DNA of 64,000 bases from Embleya sp042956465 (GCF_042956465.1 NZ_JBIBGL010000013.1:310001-374000), one strand, 5' to 3'; shown: positions 1 through 9,279, numbered from the stretch's first letter. Notes: a model not told the origin generated them from the sequence alone. Made by a program: numbers and translations.

Positions 1-1
1 C

Positions 2-703
2 GAGGTGTTGGCCCGGGTGGTGGACGGTTCGCGGTTCGGCGAGTACAAGCCCGGCTACGGGACCAGCCTGGTCACCGGGTGGGCGTCGGTGCACGGCTTC
101 CCGGTCGGGGTGTTGGCCAACGCGCGCGGTGTGCTGTTCGGCGAGGAGTCCAGGAAGGCCGCCGAGTTCATCCAGTTGGCCAACCGCTCGGACACCCCGC
201 TGCTGTTCCTGCAGAACACCACCGGCTACATGGTCGGCACCGCGTACGAGCAGGGCGGCATCGTCAAGGACGGCGCCAAGATGATCAACGCGGTGACCAA
301 CTCGACCGTGCCGCACCTGACCCTGAACATCGGTGCGTCCTTCGGCGCGGGCAACTACGGCATGTCGGGCCGCGCCTTCGACCCTCGGCTGCTGTTCGCC
401 TGGCCGACCGCGAAGCTCGCGGTGATGGGCGCCGCGCAACTGGCCGGCGTGTTGTCCATCGTCGGCCGACAGGCCGCCGCGGCGCGCGGGATCGCCTTCG
501 ACGAGGAGGTGGACGAACTGCGCCGGAGTGCGATCGAGGCGCAGATCGAGCGCGAGTCGCACGCGTTCTTCGTCACCGCGCGGCTGTACGACGACGGTGT
601 GATCGATCCACGCGACACCCGCACCGTGCTCGGCATCGCACTGTCCGCGGCCCACTCGGCACCGGTCGCGGGCACCACCGGATACGGGGTCTTCCGCATG
701 TGA
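2..703 (+). CDS. Acyl-CoA carboxylase, carboxyltransferase (beta) subunit, 3' part
   Basis: This is the C-terminal ~233 residues of a biotin-dependent carboxyltransferase; the start lies before the window. The beta subunit moves CO2 from carboxybiotin to an acyl-CoA in the cytoplasm. The text fits the methylcrotonyl/geranyl/acyl-CoA carboxylase family: 'VDGSRFGEYKPGYG' at the left edge, 'FLQNTTGYMVG', 'GAKMINAVTNS', and the glycine-rich 'GASFGAGNYGMSGRAFDP' that forms the oxyanion/CoA pocket. The frame is open from base 2 to TGA at 701-703. It is followed after a 217-bp repeat-rich spacer by the biotin carboxylase subunit, so the two probably form one alpha-beta enzyme. Pairing with an AtuA-type gene and an acyl-CoA dehydrogenase suggests a methylcrotonyl- or geranyl-CoA-like substrate, which is inference. 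Propionyl-CoA or another acyl-CoA cannot be excluded. Confidence 0.9.
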   Translation, partial: EVLARVVDGSRFGEYKPGYGTSLVTGWASVHGFPVGVLANARGVLFGEESRKAAEFIQLANRSDTPLLFLQNTTGYMVGTAYEQGGIVKDGAKMINAVTNSTVPHLTLNIGASFGAGNYGMSGRAFDPRLLFAWPTAKLAVMGAAQLAGVLSIVGRQAAAARGIAFDEEVDELRRSAIEAQIERESHAFFVTARLYDDGVIDPRDTRTVLGIALSAAHSAPVAGTTGYGVFRM

Positions 704-920
704 CGCCGCCCGAAGACACCGCACGCAGCCCGAGGACCCGGAACCCGGCCGAAGAGCACCGCACGCAACCCGCCGCTCGGGACCCGACCGAACAGCAGCG
801 CACGCAACCCGCCCACCGGGAAACCGATTCCGTTCCCGACCCGACCCGACCCGACCCGACCCGACCCGGCGCGCAAGCGCCCCCCGCACCGACCCGGAAC
901 CCGCACCCCGAGGGGATCGT
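704..920. repeat. Repeat-rich spacer between carboxylase subunits
   Basis: No gene is supported here. The spacer holds about three imperfect ~40-bp units built around 'CGCACGCA(G/A)CCCG', followed by six exact tandem CCCGA pentamers (835-864) plus one CCCGG. Pentamer tracts of this kind are slippage-prone. The reading frame continues through it only as low-complexity text. The strong coding frames stop at 703 and restart at 921. Confidence 0.75.
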
Positions 921-2894
921 ATGCCGCTCATCCGCAGGCTGTTGATCGCCAACCGCGGCGAGATCGCGGTCCGGATCGCCCGCACCGCGCACGCCATGGG
1001 CATCGACACCGTGGCCGTGTACGCCGATCCGGACACCGACTCGCCACACGTCGCGGCTGCCGATCAGGCGGTCCGGCTGCCCGGCGCCGCCGCCGTGGAC
1101 ACCTACCTGCGCGGCGATCTGCTGATCGAGGCGGCCCGCACGACCGGCGCCGACGGGGTGCACCCGGGCTACGGATTCCTCTCCGAGAACGCCGACTTCG
1201 TACGGCGGGTGGAGGCCGCCGGGCTCGTCTTCGTGGGACCCGCGGCGGAGACCGTCGCCGCGATGGGCGACAAGCTCGCCGCGAAGGAACTGCTCGGCGC
1301 GGCCGGCGTGCCGGTGCTGCCCGGCGGGATCGTCCGCGAGGACGGCGACGCACCCGAACTGGCCGCCCGGATAGGCTTCCCGCTCCTGGTCAAGGCCGCC
1401 TTCGGCGGTGGAGGCCGAGGCATGCGCGCGGTACACGAACCGGCCGCACTGGCCGAGGCGGTGGCCGCCGCGCGGCGCGAGGCGGGCGCCGCGTTCGGCG
1501 ACGACACCGTCTTCCTGGAGCGCCTGGTGGAGCGCCCCCGGCACGTCGAGGTGCAGATCTTCGGGGACACCCACGGGAAGGTGCTCGCGCTCTTCGAACG
1601 GGACTGCTCGATCCAGCGCCGGCACCAGAAGCTGATCGAGGAGAGCCCGTCGCCGGCCGTCGACCCGGCGCTGCGCGAGCGGTTGTGCGCGGCTGCGGTG
1701 GCCGCCGGTCGGGCGATCGGCTATGTCGGGGCGGGCACCGTGGAGTTCGTGCTCGACCCGGCCGGCGCGTTCCACCTTTTGGAGGTCAACACCCGACTCC
1801 AGGTCGAGCACCCGGTCACCGAACTGACCACCGGCCTGGACCTGGTGCGGCTGCAACTCCTGGTCGCCCAGGGCCATCCGCTGCCCACCGAACCGGTCGC
1901 CACGGGCCACGCGATCGAGGCCCGGCTGTACGCGGAGGACCCGATCCGCGACTACGCGCCTTCGGTCGGCACGTTGCACCGCTTCCACATCGCCGAGCGG
2001 GACGGCATCCGGGTGGACGCCGGGGTGGCCGACGGCAGTCTGGTCGGATCGCACTACGACGCACTGCTGGCCAAGGTGATCGCGTACGCGCCGACCCGTG
2101 ACGAGGCGTGTCGCAGGCTCGCCCACGCGCTCTCCCGGGCCCGGCTGCACGGCGTCCGCACCAACCGCGACCTGCTCGTGGGCATCCTGCGCTCGCCCGA
2201 ATTCGTCGCCGGTGACGCGGACACCGGCTTCCTGGACCGGCATCCCGCCGCCGAACTGTGCGCCGCTGACCCGGCGGCGCCGGCGATCCACGCCGCCGCC
2301 GCGGCGCTCGCGGGGCAGGCCGAACGACGCGCGGCGGCCCCGGTCCTGGGCGGTATCCCGAGCGGCTGGCGCAACGTCCGCAGCGCCGACCAGGAGGTGA
2401 CCTACGCAGACGCAGGCGGCGGCCGCACGGTCGTGTGCTACCGCCTCCCCGACCATGTCGCGATCGACGGAAAGCCGCTGCCCGGGCTGGTCGTTCACGC
2501 CGCCCACGCGGATCGGGTGGACCTGACGGCGGACGGTGTGCGGCGCACGATCGAGGTACATCGGGTCGGCGACACGATCCACCTGGACAGCCCGCTGGGC
2601 GCGAGCGAACTCACCGAGCTGCCACGGCTGCCGGAACCGGCCGAACCCGCCGCCGAACCCGCCGGTTCGCTGTTGGCCGCGATGCCCGGCACGGTGGTCC
2701 GGGTGGCGGTGGCCGAGGGCGAACACGTGACGGCCGGACAACTCGTGCTGGCCGTGGAGGCGATGAAGATGGAACACGAGGTGACCGCACCGCACTCGGG
2801 CATCGTTCGCCGACTGCCGGTCGGCCCCGGCGAACCGGTGGACGCCGGAGCGGTGTTGGCCATCGTGACCGCCGACGCGGAGGAGGCCGGATGA
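921..2894 (+). CDS. Acyl-CoA carboxylase alpha subunit (biotin carboxylase + BCCP)
   Basis: A 657-residue fused biotin carboxylase/biotin carboxyl carrier protein that carboxylates its own biotin with ATP and bicarbonate and hands the CO2 to the beta subunit. The N-terminus 'LLIANRGEIAVRIAR' is the standard BC start. The ATP-grasp loop 'KAAFGGGGRGM' lies near residues 155-165, and the catalytic segment 'EVNTRLQVEHPVTE' has Val where Met is usual. The last ~75 residues are the biotinyl domain with 'EAMKMEH', so Lys616 is the predicted biotin site. Length matches two-domain alpha subunits of the methylcrotonyl-CoA carboxylase type. The stop codon overlaps the start of the next gene (ATGA), which indicates translational coupling. 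Substrate is not readable from this subunit. Confidence 0.94.
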   Translation: MPLIRRLLIANRGEIAVRIARTAHAMGIDTVAVYADPDTDSPHVAAADQAVRLPGAAAVDTYLRGDLLIEAARTTGADGVHPGYGFLSENADFVRRVEAAGLVFVGPAAETVAAMGDKLAAKELLGAAGVPVLPGGIVREDGDAPELAARIGFPLLVKAAFGGGGRGMRAVHEPAALAEAVAAARREAGAAFGDDTVFLERLVERPRHVEVQIFGDTHGKVLALFERDCSIQRRHQKLIEESPSPAVDPALRERLCAAAVAAGRAIGYVGAGTVEFVLDPAGAFHLLEVNTRLQVEHPVTELTTGLDLVRLQLLVAQGHPLPTEPVATGHAIEARLYAEDPIRDYAPSVGTLHRFHIAERDGIRVDAGVADGSLVGSHYDALLAKVIAYAPTRDEACRRLAHALSRARLHGVRTNRDLLVGILRSPEFVAGDADTGFLDRHPAAELCAADPAAPAIHAAAAALAGQAERRAAAPVLGGIPSGWRNVRSADQEVTYADAGGGRTVVCYRLPDHVAIDGKPLPGLVVHAAHADRVDLTADGVRRTIEVHRVGDTIHLDSPLGASELTELPRLPEPAEPAAEPAGSLLAAMPGTVVRVAVAEGEHVTAGQLVLAVEAMKMEHEVTAPHSGIVRRLPVGPGEPVDAGAVLAIVTADAEEAG

Positions 2895-4717
2895 ACGAGA
2901 GGACGGCCGAGCCGACGAACGAGCCCACCGACGGGCCGACGCACGAGCCGACGAACGACACCCCACCCGACGCGCCCACTCCCCGCCGCCCGGTCCGGAT
3001 CGCGAACTGCTCCGGCTTCTACGGCGATCGCCGGGCCGCCGCGCGCGAGATGGTCGAGGGCGGCCCGATCGACGTACTCACCGGCGACTACCTGGCCGAA
3101 CTGACCATGTCCATCCTGTGGAAAGCCCGCGCCAAGGACCCGACCGCCGGCTACGCGCGCACCTTCGTGGCCCAACTGGAAGAGGTCATGGGTACCTGCC
3201 TGGACCGGGGCATCCGGATCGTCTCCAACGCCGGCGGACTGAACCCGGCGGGCCTGGCCGAGCGATTGCGGGCGAGTGCGCAACGCCTGGGCCTGGCCCC
3301 GCGGATCGCCCACGTGACCGGCGACGACGTGCTGGACCGGATCGACGCCGGGCCGCGGGCGGTGACCGCCAACGCCTACCTCGGCGGCTGGGGCATCGCC
3401 GAGGCGCTCGCCGAGGGCGCCGACATCGTGGTCTGCCCGCGCGTGACCGACGCCTCCCTGGTGGTCGGCCCGGCAGCATGGTGGCACGGCTGGCGGCGCA
3501 CCGACTACGACCGGCTCGCCGGCGCGATCGTCGCGGGCCACGTGATCGAGTGCGGCCCCCAGGCCACCGGCGGCAACTACCCATTCGGCGAGCCCCCGCA
3601 GCGGCAACGCCCCGGCCGGACCACCGATTTCGCGCTGGACACCCGCCGTCCCGGCTTCCCGATCGCGGAGGTGGCCGCCGACGGTTCGTCGGTGATCACC
3701 AAGCACCACGGCACCGGCGGCCTGGTGTCGATCGGCACGGTCACCGCGCAACTCCTGTACGAGATCGCCGGACCCGCCTACGCCAACCCCGACGCGGTGG
3801 CCCGCTTCGACACCATCACGCTCGACCGGGCCGGCCCCGACCGGGTGCGGATCCGCGGGGTGCGCGGGCTGCCGCCGCCGCCCACGCTCAAGGTCGCCGT
3901 CAACGAACTCGGCGGCTACCGCAACACCATGACCATGGTGCTCACCGGCCTGGACATCGAGGCCAAGGCCGCACACGCCGAACGCATGCTCTTCGACACG
4001 CTCGGGGGCCGGGACCGGTTCGCCGAGGTCGACGTGCGGCTGCTGCGCTACGACCGACCCGACGCGCCGACCAACGAGCAGGCCACCGCGCATCTGCGGG
4101 TCACCGTCAAGGATCCCGATCCCGGCAAGGTCGGTCGGGCCTTCTCCGGCGCGGTGGTCGAACTCGCGCTGGCCGGCTACCCGGGTTTTCACACCACCAC
4201 CCCGCCCACCGCCGAGACCGCCTACGGCGTTTTTCGCGCCGCGTGGATCCCGGCGACCGAGGTCGAGCACGCCGTGGTGCTGCCCGACGGCACCTCCCGC
4301 CCGATCGCGCCGCCCGAGCACACCGCGCCGCTGCCCGATGCGATCCCGCCGCCCGAACCACCCGTGCACACCGCGGAACCGACCCGCCGGGTCCCGCTCG
4401 GGCTGGTCTGCGGCGCCCGCTCCGGCGACAAGGGCGGCGACGCCAACCTGGGCCTGTGGGCCCGTGACGATGCCGGATTCCGTTGGCTGCGCGGACATCT
4501 GACGGTGGATCGGCTGCGCGAGCTGCTCCCGGAGGCGGCCGCCCTGCCGATCGAGCGGTACGTGCTGGCGAACCTGCGCGCGCTCAACTTCGTGATCGTG
4601 GGCCTGCTCGGCGAGGGTGTCGCGGCCTCCACCCGCCCGGACCCGCAGGCCAAGGGCCTGGCCGAGTACATCCGGTCCCGGCACACCGACATCCCCACGA
4701 CGCTGTTGGACGGGTGA
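2891..4717 (+). CDS. AtuA/DUF1446-family protein
   Basis: A 608-residue protein of the acyclic terpene utilisation AtuA (DUF1446) family. The start is ATG at 2891, overlapping the carboxylase stop. The first ~30 residues are a Glu-Pro-Thr repeat tail. The DUF1446 body follows ('ANCSGFYGDR', 'SNAGGLNPAGLAERL', 'TNGAYLGGWGIAEAL'-like segment reading 'TANAYLGGWGIAEALAEG'). After ~residue 500 comes the small AtuA-like C-terminal domain ('CGARSGDKGGDANLGLW'). The family is genetically linked to geranyl-CoA and other branched acyl-CoA catabolism in Pseudomonas, but its chemistry is unsettled. Neighbouring carboxylase and dehydrogenase genes fit the same pathway. It is cytoplasmic, with no signal or membrane segments. 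Confidence 0.88.
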   Translation: MNERTAEPTNEPTDGPTHEPTNDTPPDAPTPRRPVRIANCSGFYGDRRAAAREMVEGGPIDVLTGDYLAELTMSILWKARAKDPTAGYARTFVAQLEEVMGTCLDRGIRIVSNAGGLNPAGLAERLRASAQRLGLAPRIAHVTGDDVLDRIDAGPRAVTANAYLGGWGIAEALAEGADIVVCPRVTDASLVVGPAAWWHGWRRTDYDRLAGAIVAGHVIECGPQATGGNYPFGEPPQRQRPGRTTDFALDTRRPGFPIAEVAADGSSVITKHHGTGGLVSIGTVTAQLLYEIAGPAYANPDAVARFDTITLDRAGPDRVRIRGVRGLPPPPTLKVAVNELGGYRNTMTMVLTGLDIEAKAAHAERMLFDTLGGRDRFAEVDVRLLRYDRPDAPTNEQATAHLRVTVKDPDPGKVGRAFSGAVVELALAGYPGFHTTTPPTAETAYGVFRAAWIPATEVEHAVVLPDGTSRPIAPPEHTAPLPDAIPPPEPPVHTAEPTRRVPLGLVCGARSGDKGGDANLGLWARDDAGFRWLRGHLTVDRLRELLPEAAALPIERYVLANLRALNFVIVGLLGEGVAASTRPDPQAKGLAEYIRSRHTDIPTTLLDG

Positions 4718-4720
4718 GCC

Positions 4721-5887
4721 ATGCACTTCGAGGAGAGCGACGAACACCGAGCCCTGCGCGCGGCGGTGGGCGCGATCACCGACGGATTCGGCCCCGGCTA
4801 CTTCGCCGAGCACAGCCGCGACCGCACACCCACCACCGAGTTGTGGCAGGCGCTCGGCAGACACGGCTACATCGGCGTCAATCTGCCCGAGGAGTACGGC
4901 GGTGGCGGTGGCGGCCTGGTGGAACTGGCGATCGTGTGCGAAGAGGTGGCCGCGCACGGCTGCCCGTTGCTGCTGCTCCTGGTCTCCGGCGCGATCGCCG
5001 GCGAGGTGCTCACCCGGTTCGGCACCGCCGAGCAGAAGAGCACCTGGCTGCCGCGCCTGGCGGCGGGCCTGGGCAAGATCGTGTTCGCGATCACCGAACC
5101 GGACGCCGGCTCCAACACCCACCGCCTGGCCACCACGGCCACCCGGGACGGCGACCGCTGGTTGTTGCGCGGCACCAAGCAGTTCATCTCCGGAGTCGAC
5201 GAGGCCGACGCCATCCTGGTGGTCGCCCGCACCGGCACCGACCCCGGCTCCGGTCGCGGCCGGCTCTCGCTGTTCCTGGTCGACGCCGCCGACCCGCGGC
5301 TGAGCGCAACCCCGCTGGCGATCGAAGGCTCGGCACCCGAGCGGCAGTTCACGCTCTTCTTCGACGACGTACCGGTGCCCGCCGACCGGTTGATCGGCAC
5401 CGAGGGCGACGGGCTGCGCCAGGTCTTCCACGGCCTCAACCCGGAGCGGGTGACCGGCGCGGCACTGGGAGTGGGCATCGCCCGGTACGCGCTCGCCCGC
5501 GCCGTCGACTACGCCCGCACCCGCGAGGTGTGGGGCCGCCCGATCGGCACCCACCAGGCGATCGCCCACCCGCTCGCCGAGGCCGCCATCGAGGTCGAAC
5601 TGGCCGCGTTGATGACGGCCCGGGCCGCCCGGCTGCACGACGCGGGCGCGGCGATGGCCAAGGCCGCCGGGGAGGCCGCCAACATGGCCAAGTACGCCGC
5701 CGCCGAGGCCGCCATCCACGCGGTGGACGCCGCCATCCAGACCCACGGCGGCAACGGCATGAGCCGCGACTACGGCCTGGTCCCGCTGTGGGGCATGGCC
5801 CGGACACTGCGGATCGCGCCGGTGAGCCGGGAGATGATCCTCAATCACGTGGCGCAGCACACCCTCGGATTGCCGCGTTCGTACTGA
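4721..5887 (+). CDS. Acyl-CoA dehydrogenase
   Basis: A 388-residue FAD enzyme that introduces an alpha,beta double bond into an acyl-CoA and passes electrons to ETF, encoded here at 23.5 kb. It has the family's N-terminal helical domain ('GYIGVNLPEEYGGGG'), the middle domain with 'FAITEPDAGSN' (~122-132), and the C-terminal 'QTHGGNGMSRDYG'. The common medium/short-chain catalytic Glu near the C-terminus is absent; the local text is 'LRIAPVSREM'. A Glu sits instead at residue 242 in 'GLNPERV', the position used by isovaleryl- and long-chain-type dehydrogenases. That supports a branched substrate. The start is 3 bp after the AtuA stop codon, so it is the fourth gene of the operon. Confidence 0.93.
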   Translation: MHFEESDEHRALRAAVGAITDGFGPGYFAEHSRDRTPTTELWQALGRHGYIGVNLPEEYGGGGGGLVELAIVCEEVAAHGCPLLLLLVSGAIAGEVLTRFGTAEQKSTWLPRLAAGLGKIVFAITEPDAGSNTHRLATTATRDGDRWLLRGTKQFISGVDEADAILVVARTGTDPGSGRGRLSLFLVDAADPRLSATPLAIEGSAPERQFTLFFDDVPVPADRLIGTEGDGLRQVFHGLNPERVTGAALGVGIARYALARAVDYARTREVWGRPIGTHQAIAHPLAEAAIEVELAALMTARAARLHDAGAAMAKAAGEAANMAKYAAAEAAIHAVDAAIQTHGGNGMSRDYGLVPLWGMARTLRIAPVSREMILNHVAQHTLGLPRSY

Positions 5888-6135
5888 TCGCCCCGTATGA
5901 GGGGGGTTCGCGGTGGTCACCCCCTACGCGCGTACCCCTCACCCCTGTGACCACGGAGGACTCGGCCCGCTCGCGTGCGACTTGTGAATGACCCGGTTCG
6001 GGACTCGGGATCGACGCGGCAGGATGTGGCCGGGCACAAAATAGACAGGCAGGCTGCTCCGCTCCCGGCGCGACTGTGCGGGTGCTCGCCGGGACCGGCG
6101 CCATCGGTCGGCCCGGCGAAGAAGGCAGTGGGAGC

Positions 6136-7401
6136 GTGGATCAAGTATTGGCGGGGCGCCCCTTCTGGGACGTGGACATCACGAGCGTGTGGTTCGTCAT
6201 AGGCATGGCTGTGGCCACCGCCGGTACCGCCTTCGCCACCATCTGGTTCTGGAACCGCCCCACGCTCCAACGCACCCGCCGGATCTGCACGCTGCTGTTC
6301 ACCCAGCTCATGGTCACCTTCACCATCCTGGCCGCGGTCAACGCGCAGATGTACTTCTACTCGACCCTGTCCGACCTGATGCACATCGCGGACGGGCCGC
6401 CGGTGCCGGACGTGCCGGTGTCCACCGTCAAGGTCAAGCACCTCGACCCCAGGCCGGCCGTCCCGTTCTCCGACGACAACGGCAAGGGCCTGCCGTTCAT
6501 GGTCACCAAGCCCCCGCTGACCGACCAGCCCAGGACCCCGCACCCGCGGCGGCGCGGCGCGGACCCCAAACACGGGGTGCTGGTCAACACCACCATCCAG
6601 GGCACCCGCACCGGCTACAAGCTGGACACCTTCGTCTACCTGCCCGCCGCCTACTTCACCCAGGAGAACGCCCGCGCCCGCTTCCCGGTGATCCAGCTCA
6701 CCTCCGGCTTCCCCGGCACCCCCGACACGTGGCTGCGCCGGATGAAGGTGCACCAGATGCTCTCCGGGCTGATGGAATCGGGCCGGATGCCGCCGACGAT
6801 CGTGGTGATCGCCGCGCAGAACCCGATCGCGGGCCGGGACAGCGAGTGTGTGGACGCCCCCGGCGGTGCCCGGGCCGACACCTATCTCGGCCAGGACGTG
6901 CCGGACGCGATAGCGGCCAACTTCCGCACCGCGCCCGCGCCGGCCGGGTGGGGCCTGATGGGCTACTCCACCGGCGGCTTCTGCTCGGTGAACCTGGCCC
7001 TGCGCCACCCCGACCGCTACATCGCCGCGGCCAGCCTGTCCGGCTACTTCAAGGCGATCACCGACATGACCACCGGCGACCTGTACCGGGGCGACGAGGC
7101 GCTGCGCCGGGCCAACAGCCCGCTGCACACCATCGACGACGCGCGCAGGCCGCCGGTACGGATGTACCTGTTCGCGGCCAAGGGTGAGGGCAAGACGGCC
7201 CGGGAGGCGCGCGAGTTCGCCCGCAAGATGCGGCCGACGGACACCGTGAAGGTGCGGATAGAGCCGTCCGGCGGGCACAACTTCGGCACCTGGGCCAGGG
7301 GCCTGCCGGCCGCGTTCGAGTGGCTGGGGCGCGAGTTGGCCACGGCACCGGGCGGCGAGGTGCGCGGGCCGGCCTTCACGGGCGGCCGACCGCTGCACTG
7401 A
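6136..7401 (+). CDS. Membrane-anchored alpha/beta-hydrolase esterase (antigen-85/esterase-D-like)
   Basis: About 421 residues from GTG 6136; an in-frame upstream start at 6076 exists, but the purine-rich GAAGG ahead of 6136 favours the shorter form. The N-terminus has two membrane segments ('VWFVIGMAVATAGTAFATIW' and a second ~residues 65-85). A linker and an extracytoplasmic alpha/beta hydrolase domain follow. The nucleophile motif is 'GYSTGGF', and the late His is in 'GGHNFGTW'. This layout is that of actinobacterial PHB-depolymerase/mycolyltransferase-fold putative esterases. Substrate is unknown. It lies 249 bp after the dehydrogenase and could be part of the same block or independent. 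Confidence 0.85.
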   Translation: MDQVLAGRPFWDVDITSVWFVIGMAVATAGTAFATIWFWNRPTLQRTRRICTLLFTQLMVTFTILAAVNAQMYFYSTLSDLMHIADGPPVPDVPVSTVKVKHLDPRPAVPFSDDNGKGLPFMVTKPPLTDQPRTPHPRRRGADPKHGVLVNTTIQGTRTGYKLDTFVYLPAAYFTQENARARFPVIQLTSGFPGTPDTWLRRMKVHQMLSGLMESGRMPPTIVVIAAQNPIAGRDSECVDAPGGARADTYLGQDVPDAIAANFRTAPAPAGWGLMGYSTGGFCSVNLALRHPDRYIAAASLSGYFKAITDMTTGDLYRGDEALRRANSPLHTIDDARRPPVRMYLFAAKGEGKTAREAREFARKMRPTDTVKVRIEPSGGHNFGTWARGLPAAFEWLGRELATAPGGEVRGPAFTGGRPLH

Positions 7402-7558
7402 GGGCGTGCCGCGCCCGGCGCGGCCGGTCCGACCCGGTCGATCTCTTCAATACGGGCAGGTACGGTGCGAGACTTCTGCGGCGCCATCCGAACGGAAGCT
7501 CAGGAGCCCGCGCCCGGCTCGGGGGGCGGGACACCGTCGCACCGAGACGAGGATCGCC

Positions 7559-9121
7559 ATGCATCCCGGTGTCATCGCCGCCGCGCACCCCCACCGCCCC
7601 GCCGTGATCATGGCCGGCACCGGCCGGGTCGTCCGCTATGCCGAACTGGACGCGGAATCCAACCGCTTCGCCCACCTGCTGTACGACGCCGGGCTGCGCC
7701 CGGGGGACCACCTCGCCATCGCGCTGGAGAACCATCCGCTCTACCTCGCGCTCACGTGGGCCGCGCAGCGCTCCGGGCTGATCTACACGCCGGTGGGCGT
7801 ACGGCTGCACCCCGACGAACTGGCCTACGTCGTGGACAACTGCGGAGCCCGCGTGTTCGTCTCCTCCGCCGCGCTGGCCGCCCTGGCGAGCGCCATCCGC
7901 GACCGGGCGCCCCGGGTGGAACGGTGGCTGATGCTGGACGGCGCGGCACCCGGTTTCGAACCGTACGAGGTGGCGGTCCGCACCTGTCCGAGCACGCCGA
8001 TCGCCACCGAGGTCGAGGGCGCGGACATGCTCTACTCCTCCGGCACCACCGGCCGGCCCAAGGGCGTACTGCCCGACCGAGCGCGCCACCCGCTGGGCAC
8101 CGGCCCGGCCCTGACGCTGTATCACCTGATCGGTGCGCTGTACGGGATGAACACCTCGGGCGAGGGCGGTGACGTCTACCTGTGTCCCGCGCCGCTCTAC
8201 CACGCGGCGCCGCTGCGCTACTGCATGCAGTTCCTGCGCGGCGGGCACACCGTGGTCGTCCTGGACCGCTTCGACCCGGAGGCCGCGCTGGCCGCGATCG
8301 AACGCCATCGGGTGACGCACAGCCAGTGGGTGCCGACGATGTTCGTCCGGATGCTCAAGCTGCCCGCCGAGGTGCGCGAACGCTACGACCTGTCGTCGCT
8401 GCGCTACGCGGTGCACGCCGCCGCGCCGTGTCCGCCCGAGGTCAAGGAACGCATGCTGGACTGGTGGGGACCGGTGCTGTACGAGTACTACGCCGGCACC
8501 GAGGGCAACGGCTACATCGGCTGCACCCCCGAGGAATGGCTCGCGCATCGGGGCACGGTGGGGCGGCCGATCCTGGGCACGCCGCACATCTGCGACGACG
8601 CGGGCCGCGAACTGCCGGTGGGTCGGGACGGCATCGTCTACTTCGCCGACGGGCCGCAGTTCTCGTATCACCGCGACCCGGCCAGGACCGAGGCCGGCCG
8701 CGACCCGGCCGGCCGGGGGTGGACCACCCTGGGCGACATCGGCCACCTGGACGCGGACGGCTACCTGTATCTGACGGACCGCCAATCACACACGATCATC
8801 AGCGGCGGGGTGAACGTCTATCCGCAGGAAGTGGAGAACCTGCTCGCGCTGCATCCCGCGATCGCCGACGTCGCGGTGTTCGGTGTCCCGGACGCGGAAC
8901 TGGGCGAACAGGTCAAGGCGGTCGTACAGCCGGCCGAAGGCACCGCGGCGGGGCCGGAGTTGGCACACGAGCTGATCGCCTACTGCCGGGCGCGGATCGC
9001 GCACTACAAATGCCCCCGCTCGGTGGACTTCCGCACCGAGTTGCCGCGGCACCCGACCGGAAAGCTGTACAAACGCCTGCTCGTCGACGAGTACCGGGCG
9101 GCGGCGCGGGGTTCGGCCTGA
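7559..9121 (+). CDS. Acyl-CoA synthetase (AMP-forming, FadD-like)
   Basis: A 520-residue adenylate-forming ligase that activates a carboxylic acid to acyl-AMP and then acyl-CoA. The ATP signature 'SSGTTGRPKGV' is at 160-170. The A5 motif reads 'YYAGTEGNGYIG', the hinge region 'GDIGHLDADGYLYLTDR' is followed by 'SGGVNVYPQEVENLL', and the C-terminal catalytic Lys is K502 in 'PTGKLYKRLL'. ATG 7559 is preceded by GAGGA at 7549-7553 with 5-bp spacing. It probably supplies CoA esters to the dehydrogenase/carboxylase genes upstream; substrate chain length is not readable. Confidence 0.93.
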   Translation: MHPGVIAAAHPHRPAVIMAGTGRVVRYAELDAESNRFAHLLYDAGLRPGDHLAIALENHPLYLALTWAAQRSGLIYTPVGVRLHPDELAYVVDNCGARVFVSSAALAALASAIRDRAPRVERWLMLDGAAPGFEPYEVAVRTCPSTPIATEVEGADMLYSSGTTGRPKGVLPDRARHPLGTGPALTLYHLIGALYGMNTSGEGGDVYLCPAPLYHAAPLRYCMQFLRGGHTVVVLDRFDPEAALAAIERHRVTHSQWVPTMFVRMLKLPAEVRERYDLSSLRYAVHAAAPCPPEVKERMLDWWGPVLYEYYAGTEGNGYIGCTPEEWLAHRGTVGRPILGTPHICDDAGRELPVGRDGIVYFADGPQFSYHRDPARTEAGRDPAGRGWTTLGDIGHLDADGYLYLTDRQSHTIISGGVNVYPQEVENLLALHPAIADVAVFGVPDAELGEQVKAVVQPAEGTAAGPELAHELIAYCRARIAHYKCPRSVDFRTELPRHPTGKLYKRLLVDEYRAAARGSA

Positions 9122-9137
9122 GCCCCCCGAAACCGCC

Positions 9138-9204
9138 TTGACGCACGACGTGACCGCCTTGGTACGGTCCGCGCGTGTTCACCGCGCAGGCGATTCCGCA
9201 CTGA
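9138..9204 (+). promoter_or_regulatory. Promoter-like TTGACG/TACGGT with possible leaderless mini-ORF
   Basis: TTGACG (9138-9143) and TACGGT (9163-9168) are separated by 19 bp, slightly long for a housekeeping promoter. A GTG follows 6 bp after the -10 box (9175), where transcription would begin. It opens a 9-codon frame that ends at TGA 9202-9204. Such spacing is typical of leaderless actinobacterial mRNAs. Any longer transcript would run antisense to the DUF6745 gene. The peptide has no recognised function and may be a remnant start. Confidence 0.3.
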
Positions 9205-9279
9205 GGGGCGGCCGGTGGGGGTGGTGTCGGGTGTGCCGGGTCGGTGGCGGTGGCTGGGCGCGGTCGCGGTGATCGGGCG

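Noticed and set aside
573..2966. 797-codon minus-strand open frame over the biotin carboxylase gene
   Set aside because: Shadow of the carboxylase alpha gene; no domain, start site or ribosome site of its own.
2495..5920. Very long minus-strand open frame (1141 codons) across the AtuA and dehydrogenase genes
   Set aside because: It is antisense to two genes with clear family motifs, and its text is compositional (Gly/Val/His/Gln). Long antisense frames are usual at this GC content.
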